Assembly (NCBI GenBank): GCA_050175155.1
Contig: JBFXJF010000044.1
Location: forward strand, 1 to 10,392
Length of the DNA stretch: 10,392 bases
Reading direction: 5' to 3'
Origin: JBFXJF01 sp050175155
GTDB lineage: Bacteria > Bacillota > Bacilli > Tepidibacillales > Tepidibacillaceae
The translations under genes and the position numbers were made by a program. How positions within the stretch are numbered: the stretch's first letter is position 1; the number at the start of each line of letters is the position of its first letter. This document shows, one piece after another, positions 6,412 through 10,392 of the stretch. A model generated the notes under the pieces. The model did not search any database. It saw only the letters and a program-made list of their open reading frames with translations, and had not been told where the DNA came from.

Positions 6412-8601
6412 ATGGCTTTTAGAGAATTTAGAATTTCGAATTATCGTAACGTAGGTATTTCTAAAGAGCAGTCATTACTGCTTAATACCAGTATTGGAAA
6501 TGGTGAAATGGGTTCTTTAGTTTTTGTCGTAGGACCTAATAACAGCGGGAAAAGCAACTGTCTGGATGCGATGTTATCGATGGGAAAAGAAAAAAAGATA
6601 ACTGAAAGAGATTTGCCAGATTTTACTAATCAAGAAGTAGTTCCGGAGATTAGTTTGGTTGTTAGAGAAGAAGGGCTTTGGGTAGGTTCAAAAGTTTCTT
6701 TTGCTAAAAAAACAGATGAAAAAAGTTCTTTTTATCAAAAGAATGGGGTGAAAAAATCAAAATGTACAAGAAAAGTTAAATTGACTGATGAATCTCTTGA
6801 TTTTGCTGAAAAATTATTAAACAATATCCCTTTTAAATCGAAAGAAGAAATAGTTAAGTCGGAACAAGCTAAAGAATTTGGGAAAAAATTACTGGTAGCA
6901 ATACGTAATAATTTTGGTTCAAACATTTACAGTACTTCAGCTTTTCCAGCGGGAAGCAATACAATATTTGCCGATATAATAAATTATAACAATTGGCAAA
7001 ACGGTGGAGTTGAAAGCTTATTTACGGCTGCAATAAAATATGCTGGGAATAGTTGGGGAGCAAATTGGGTTAGTATTGTTGATCGTACATATTCGACATT
7101 GGAACAAAATGCTAATTTGAATGTTATTTTGGAAGAACTAAAAAATAAAGAAAAAGATATAAAATTACCGCTTTTGGTCGCTTCAAGACAATTGATTGAA
7201 TTAATTCAAAAATCAAGTTCATCAGAAAAAGATAAAATTAATATAAGCGAATTATTAAGTGATAAGGATTTGACCAAAGAATTGACTGATATTTTAAAAT
7301 TTGCTGAGAACAAATGGGGAAAAGATTTCTATAAAACAAAATTTGAATATAAGTTTGATGAATCAAAATATAAAGAAATCAAAAAACTTTTGACAACAAA
7401 AGAAGAAATAGTTAATGTTCCTGAAATTGATACTTGGGAAAAAGAAAACAACCTGAAAACTCAGCCAAATATAGTTTTATTCAAAGAAACTGAAATAGTT
7501 CAAAAATCACTTAGTATCACACCTGCTGATCTGGACAAATCAGAATTTTTTAAAGTTCTCTTGAAAGCGATTGATTACCCGCAAACATCTCTTTCTAAAC
7601 AGTTTGAAGATGTAAAGAATGGTTTAAAAGTAACTGGTACATTACGTACATCTGAAAACCTAATAAATAAAAAACTTGAAAAAATTAACGATCAATTCAA
7701 TCGCCTATTCTTTCAAAAAGATTTGAAGTACAGCTTTAGAATATTGTTAGAAACTAACAAGATAGAATTTTCATTACTAATAGATGAACTTCCATTAAAT
7801 TTAGATAAGCAATCTACTGGGTTCAGATGGTTCTTTAACTTTTACTTCACAGTTATTGCTCAAAAAGATTTAGGCAGAGGAGACATAATTATAATGGATG
7901 AACCTGCAACAAATCTTCATGTTAGCGGTATTACTGAATTAAGAGATTTTATCAAGGATTACGCAAAGAAAACCGAATTGACATTTGTAATTAGTACACA
8001 TTCTCCTTTCTTTATCGATGTGGATAATTTAGACGAAGTAAGAGTTGTAAGCAGAAAAAATAACGAAGCTGTAATCTCAGATAAATTCCAAGTAATCGAA
8101 GATGACGATACAGATGCTTTGAAGCCAATAAAAGATGCTTTAACTGTCGGACGACACATATTGCTAAATCCAGGCGAAAAAACAATATTTGTTGAAGGTA
8201 TGACTGACTATGTCTATTTAACAACCTTCAAGTTAAATTATCCGGATTTAAATCAAGATGTTCACTTTCTACCAATTCAAGGCTTGAAAAAAGAAAAGCT
8301 GCTTGATAGGATTATGAAAATCGAAAAACTACCTACAATTCTTGTCGACAATGATCACTATGGTAAGGCTATAATAAAAGAAGCAGAAGGTAAAATATAT
8401 AGAGATAAAGTGGAAGTTATTATCCTATCGGAAATTGACGCCGGGTTTAAAGCTATAGAAAGTCTATTTACTGATAAAGACAGACCAAAAGATAAAAGCT
8501 TTGAAACAGCAGTCTCTTTTAAAAACACTTTTAATAAGAGTGAAATTGATGAACAAACAGTCTACAATTTTAAGAGATTATTTAATAACATCGCTTCTTA
8601 A
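6412..8601 (+). CDS. OLD-family ATP-dependent endonuclease (ABC-type ATPase with TOPRIM domain)
   Basis: Predicted nuclease of 729 aa. The SMC/RecF-like ATPase has Walker A GPNNSGKS (41-48), a signature-like STGFRW (468-473), Walker B IIIMDEP (492-498, Asp496/Glu497) and the switch histidine in STHSP (528-532, His530). A C-terminal TOPRIM domain follows, with FVEGMTD (593-599, Glu595), LVDND (644-648, Asp646 and Asp648) and a late IESLF acidic segment. These are the metal-binding residues of OLD nucleases, so it looks active. The middle (~100-460) is the lysine-rich helical insert between the ATPase halves. Families such as phage P2 OLD and GajA of Gabija act against phage. No UvrD-like helicase, reverse transcriptase or PARIS partner adjoins it, so it resembles stand-alone OLD or an effector of this operon. 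AGGAGGT at 6399-6405 sets the start. Confidence 0.92.
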   Translation: MAFREFRISNYRNVGISKEQSLLLNTSIGNGEMGSLVFVVGPNNSGKSNCLDAMLSMGKEKKITERDLPDFTNQEVVPEISLVVREEGLWVGSKVSFAKKTDEKSSFYQKNGVKKSKCTRKVKLTDESLDFAEKLLNNIPFKSKEEIVKSEQAKEFGKKLLVAIRNNFGSNIYSTSAFPAGSNTIFADIINYNNWQNGGVESLFTAAIKYAGNSWGANWVSIVDRTYSTLEQNANLNVILEELKNKEKDIKLPLLVASRQLIELIQKSSSSEKDKINISELLSDKDLTKELTDILKFAENKWGKDFYKTKFEYKFDESKYKEIKKLLTTKEEIVNVPEIDTWEKENNLKTQPNIVLFKETEIVQKSLSITPADLDKSEFFKVLLKAIDYPQTSLSKQFEDVKNGLKVTGTLRTSENLINKKLEKINDQFNRLFFQKDLKYSFRILLETNKIEFSLLIDELPLNLDKQSTGFRWFFNFYFTVIAQKDLGRGDIIIMDEPATNLHVSGITELRDFIKDYAKKTELTFVISTHSPFFIDVDNLDEVRVVSRKNNEAVISDKFQVIEDDDTDALKPIKDALTVGRHILLNPGEKTIFVEGMTDYVYLTTFKLNYPDLNQDVHFLPIQGLKKEKLLDRIMKIEKLPTILVDNDHYGKAIIKEAEGKIYRDKVEVIILSEIDAGFKAIESLFTDKDRPKDKSFETAVSFKNTFNKSEIDEQTVYNFKRLFNNIAS

Positions 8602-8650
8602 TATATAAAAATATAATATTTTGATTATTATTTTAAGGTATTGTTGATTA

Positions 8651-8700
8651 AATAATAAACACCCTTTAATAATCTTCTTAGAGGGTGTTTGTTATTATTT
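8651..8700 (+). terminator. Rho-independent terminator of the OLD operon
   Basis: The arms at 8651-8669 and 8678-8696 form a 19-bp stem with two G-U pairs and an 8-base loop. The core is ACACCCT/AGGGTGT and the right arm runs into TATTATTTTTAG. It begins 50 bases after the OLD stop. The hairpin is nearly symmetrical and lies between convergent genes, so it may also stop transcripts of the minus-strand XRE gene, although the U-run is weaker in that direction. Confidence 0.85.
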
Positions 8701-8724
8701 TTAGATAAAATGAGACTTAAATGT

Positions 8725-8991
8725 TTAAATGCTATCCTTCAAATTTTTTAAATCTAACTCTAATTTCCTAAAAACATTTTCTTTAATTTTGTCATAAGTC
8801 TCATTCGATACTTTACCTTTAAGAGAACCTAATTCCTCAGTAGTATTAAAATCATATTTGAGTACCAAGGCATCGATAGTGCTTTTAAATATGCCGCTTG
8901 GGAAATATTGATCTAGCTTGAGAGCTTTAAATAGTGGAAAATCACCTAATTCTTTATTTAAGATAATCTCATTCACTGTTTTGTCTGACAT
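8725..8991 (-). CDS. Small hypothetical ORF in frame after the XRE gene's stop
   Basis: The 88-aa product is not recognised. It is helical and acidic/basic mixed, and a stretch FKSTIDALVLKYDFNTTEELGSLKGKV (residues 35-61) has the rhythm of a helix-hairpin-helix or alpha-CTD-like element (TxxELxxLKGK). No Shine-Dalgarno precedes the ATG; the upstream bases are pyrimidine- and A-rich. It lies in the same frame as the upstream XRE gene, separated only by one TAA (9015-9013) and seven sense codons (LNLFSTK). It may therefore be a separate small gene translated by coupling, the remainder of a longer ancestral protein cut by a nonsense mutation, or a product of readthrough. I cannot choose between these. 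Confidence 0.5.
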   Translation of the reverse strand: MSDKTVNEIILNKELGDFPLFKALKLDQYFPSGIFKSTIDALVLKYDFNTTEELGSLKGKVSNETYDKIKENVFRKLELDLKNLKDSI

Positions 8992-9012
8992 TTTTGTCGA
9001 AAACAGATTTAA

Positions 9013-10134
9013 TTATTTTCTAAAATCAAGGATTTCGAATATTTTTTTATTCTTTTTATAAAAATCATCATTTATGTATTTATAATGCCATTCTTTTAAA
9101 TCCTTTACATAAGTAATGTACCATTGAATAATCTTTTCAATAATTTCTTGATCTAGAAAATCTTCATTACCAGTAATAGATAGTATAGAAGTATTGTGAC
9201 TTATAATTTGATTCTCAATGATGTCAAAATTCTTTTTTATTATTGCCTTTTGATTTTCAATATCAAATAGTTTTCTTACTAGATTTAAATCAAAATACTT
9301 TTTATCTATAATCAATTGTTTAAGAGTGTCTTCTTCAAAAAAAATTAAGTGATTCCTTATGAAAACATCATCAATTTTATAAAGCAAAAGCGGGATAATA
9401 TCAACGCTTATCTTAGGATCTAAATTCGGGTTATAGTTTGTTAATTTATTATATTTAAACAAATAATTAAAATAATAAGCTTTGTCGTCATTTACTAACC
9501 TTCTTAGATCATTTTTATTTTCCCTTTGTAGAATTAATAACGACTTGATAATAAAAGCCTTGTTAAGAAAAACATCATCGATATTAATCCACAACTTAAA
9601 ATAATCATTAACTGAATATTCGTACATTAAAACGATATTTGCTTTAACGTATGGCGGAATAAATGGTGGTAGTTCATGCAAAGGTTTGGATGATATGGTA
9701 TAGCCATCATAATCCGTAATTGGTTGCGTTTTTGCTTTTACAGTAGTTCCTTCGATATCCATTAACAAAAAGTTGTCAGGATTAATATGAATTTGTCTTG
9801 AGGTTTTGTTTGTTACAGATAGACTGATAGTGATACCTTGATAAATACGAATATCTGTAACATCAATTATTAAGTTTTCGTTTTCAACTAATTCATAGAT
9901 AGGATATTCGGTGATTTCTTCTTTTACATTGTTTTTTAACAGTTCGTCTGTTGTTATTTTGAAATAGCTTGATAATGCTACAATCTGTTCTAAATCAGGG
10001 TAACTATCACCGTTTTCCCATCTGGAAACAGCTTGCGGCGAAACGTTTAGTTGTTCAGCTAGTGTTTGTTGAGTAATATTTCTTTGATTTCTTAAAGATC
10101 TAATTTTTTCGCCGATAATTCTTGAATCATTCAT
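9013..10134 (-). CDS. XRE-family transcriptional regulator with long C-terminal extension
   Basis: The start is placed at 10134 (MNDSRIIGEKIRSLRN) rather than at an ATG 33 bases further up, because AAGGAAGT (10148-10141) sits six bases before this ATG and nothing precedes the other. The product is 373 aa. Residues 9-65 are a textbook XRE helix-turn-helix (TQQTLAEQLNVSPQAVSRWENGDSYPDLEQIVALSSYF). Residues ~84-190 look like a beta-sandwich of the kind attached to some XRE regulators (IRIYQGITISLSVTNKTSRQIHINP, then KANIVLMYEY), possibly DUF4352-like, and may sense a ligand. Residues 190-373 are helical and unrecognised. Two palindromes in its promoter suggest autoregulation. It converges on the OLD operon, and no direct functional link to it is visible. 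Confidence 0.85.
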   Translation of the reverse strand: MNDSRIIGEKIRSLRNQRNITQQTLAEQLNVSPQAVSRWENGDSYPDLEQIVALSSYFKITTDELLKNNVKEEITEYPIYELVENENLIIDVTDIRIYQGITISLSVTNKTSRQIHINPDNFLLMDIEGTTVKAKTQPITDYDGYTISSKPLHELPPFIPPYVKANIVLMYEYSVNDYFKLWINIDDVFLNKAFIIKSLLILQRENKNDLRRLVNDDKAYYFNYLFKYNKLTNYNPNLDPKISVDIIPLLLYKIDDVFIRNHLIFFEEDTLKQLIIDKKYFDLNLVRKLFDIENQKAIIKKNFDIIENQIISHNTSILSITGNEDFLDQEIIEKIIQWYITYVKDLKEWHYKYINDDFYKKNKKIFEILDFRK

Positions 10135-10140
10135 AATATC

Positions 10141-10186
10141 ACTTCCTTTGATTTCATTATATATCACAACTGTCAGTTTAGTTCAA
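10141..10186 (-). promoter_or_regulatory. XRE gene promoter with internal operator
   Basis: On the minus strand TTGAAC (10186-10181) and TATATA (10163-10158) are 17 bases apart, and TATAAT (10161-10156) is an alternative -10 at 19 bases. Between the boxes AACTG-T-CAGTT (10168-10178) is an 11-bp palindrome with one central base, a site where a bound repressor would block RNA polymerase. The ribosome site AAGGAAGT follows at 10148-10141, giving a very short leader. Confidence 0.6.
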
Positions 10187-10193
10187 TACTCTA

Positions 10194-10211
10194 AGTTGAT
10201 TTAAATCAACT
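10194..10211. repeat. Perfect 18-bp palindrome upstream of the XRE promoter
   Basis: AGTTGATTTAAATCAACT reads the same on both strands. A further half-site-like AGTTGAGT occurs at 10215-10222, and the related AACTGTCAGTT lies in the promoter. The arrangement suggests several sites for a dimeric repressor, most simply the XRE protein itself. It lies just outside the -35 box of that gene. Confidence 0.6.
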
Positions 10212-10285
10212 GGTAGTTGAGTTAATATTTAGTAACATAGATAAAACTGAAAATAATATGACATATATGGATAGGTTATACTAAG

Positions 10286-10316
10286 TTGGACAGAAATAGA
10301 ATAGACATGTTAAAAT
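10286..10316 (+). promoter_or_regulatory. Possible plus-strand promoter at the right edge
   Basis: TTGGAC (10286-10291) and TAAAAT (10311-10316) are 19 bases apart, and TG one base before the second box makes an extended -10. AGGAAGG at 10324-10330 could be a ribosome site, but no start codon lies within a suitable distance after it. A gene may begin beyond the window. This is pattern-only evidence. Confidence 0.3.
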
Positions 10317-10392
10317 ACTTTAATAGGAAGGTTTTAAATCTTTTTGGGGTAACGGAGTTATCCACAAAAAGAAAAATGACGCTTTTCGAGAA

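Noticed and set aside
7959..8224. Minus-strand open frames inside the OLD gene
   Set aside because: They lie opposite the Walker B and TOPRIM coding sequence, have no ribosome sites and encode low-complexity serine/leucine-rich strings. They are shadows of the real gene.
6412..8601. Gabija (GajA) system
   Set aside because: The OLD protein fits the GajA fold type, but no UvrD-like GajB follows; a terminator and a convergent XRE gene come next.
10358..10366. Perfect DnaA-box sequence TTATCCACA near the right edge
   Set aside because: It is a single copy with no cluster of boxes, no AT-rich unwinding array and no dnaA or rep gene nearby. One 9-mer is not enough to call an origin.
10277..10392. 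AAGTTGGACAGAAAT stretch reminiscent of some IS3-type element ends
   Set aside because: No transposase frame, matching second end or target duplication is visible in the window. The resemblance is from memory only.

Overview
The window is low-GC bacterial DNA with strong Shine-Dalgarno sites, short intergenic gaps and ATGA/TAATG gene junctions. TGA acts as a stop (for example at the ATGA junctions near 4475 and 5448) and tryptophan is TGG, so the code is the standard bacterial one. This suggests a Bacillota or an Acholeplasma-like lineage rather than a Mycoplasma with reassigned UGA. The species cannot be named from the sequence alone.

Left edge (1-958, minus strand): a two-gene oxidative pentose-phosphate operon. 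A short-form 6-phosphogluconate dehydrogenase (gnd) is followed by the first 20 codons of what looks like glucose-6-phosphate dehydrogenase (zwf), whose ATG overlaps the gnd stop as TAATG. This is housekeeping DNA flanking the accessory region.

Centre (959-8601, plus strand): a divergent intergenic region with near-perfect tandem inverted repeats leads into one tightly packed seven-gene operon. In order it encodes a Ycf46-like AAA+ ATPase, a 569-aa protein I do not recognise, a 257-aa protein with a Ycf35/DUF1257-like C-terminus, a 66-aa DUF2997 protein, an NrdG-like 4Fe-4S radical-SAM protein, a 118-aa helix-turn-helix protein, and a 729-aa OLD-family ATPase/TOPRIM nuclease. The Ycf46 + Ycf35 + DUF2997 + radical-SAM set is a recurring neighbourhood of unknown biochemical function, best known from cyanobacteria and plastids. 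Here it is joined by an unknown large protein, a small regulator and an OLD nuclease typical of anti-phage systems. I read it as an accessory stress or defence cassette: an ATPase remodeller and a redox/radical enzyme acting on a small protein partner, a regulator, and a nuclease effector. That combined role is inference.

Right part (8602-10392): a strong hairpin terminator separates the operon from a convergent minus-strand gene for an XRE-family regulator with a long C-terminal extension (373 aa from the better start). An 88-codon ORF follows it in the same frame after a single TAA. The XRE promoter carries one palindrome between its -35 and -10 and a perfect 18-bp palindrome just upstream. 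The last ~180 bases hold no gene I can support, only a plausible plus-strand promoter and a perfect DnaA-box sequence.
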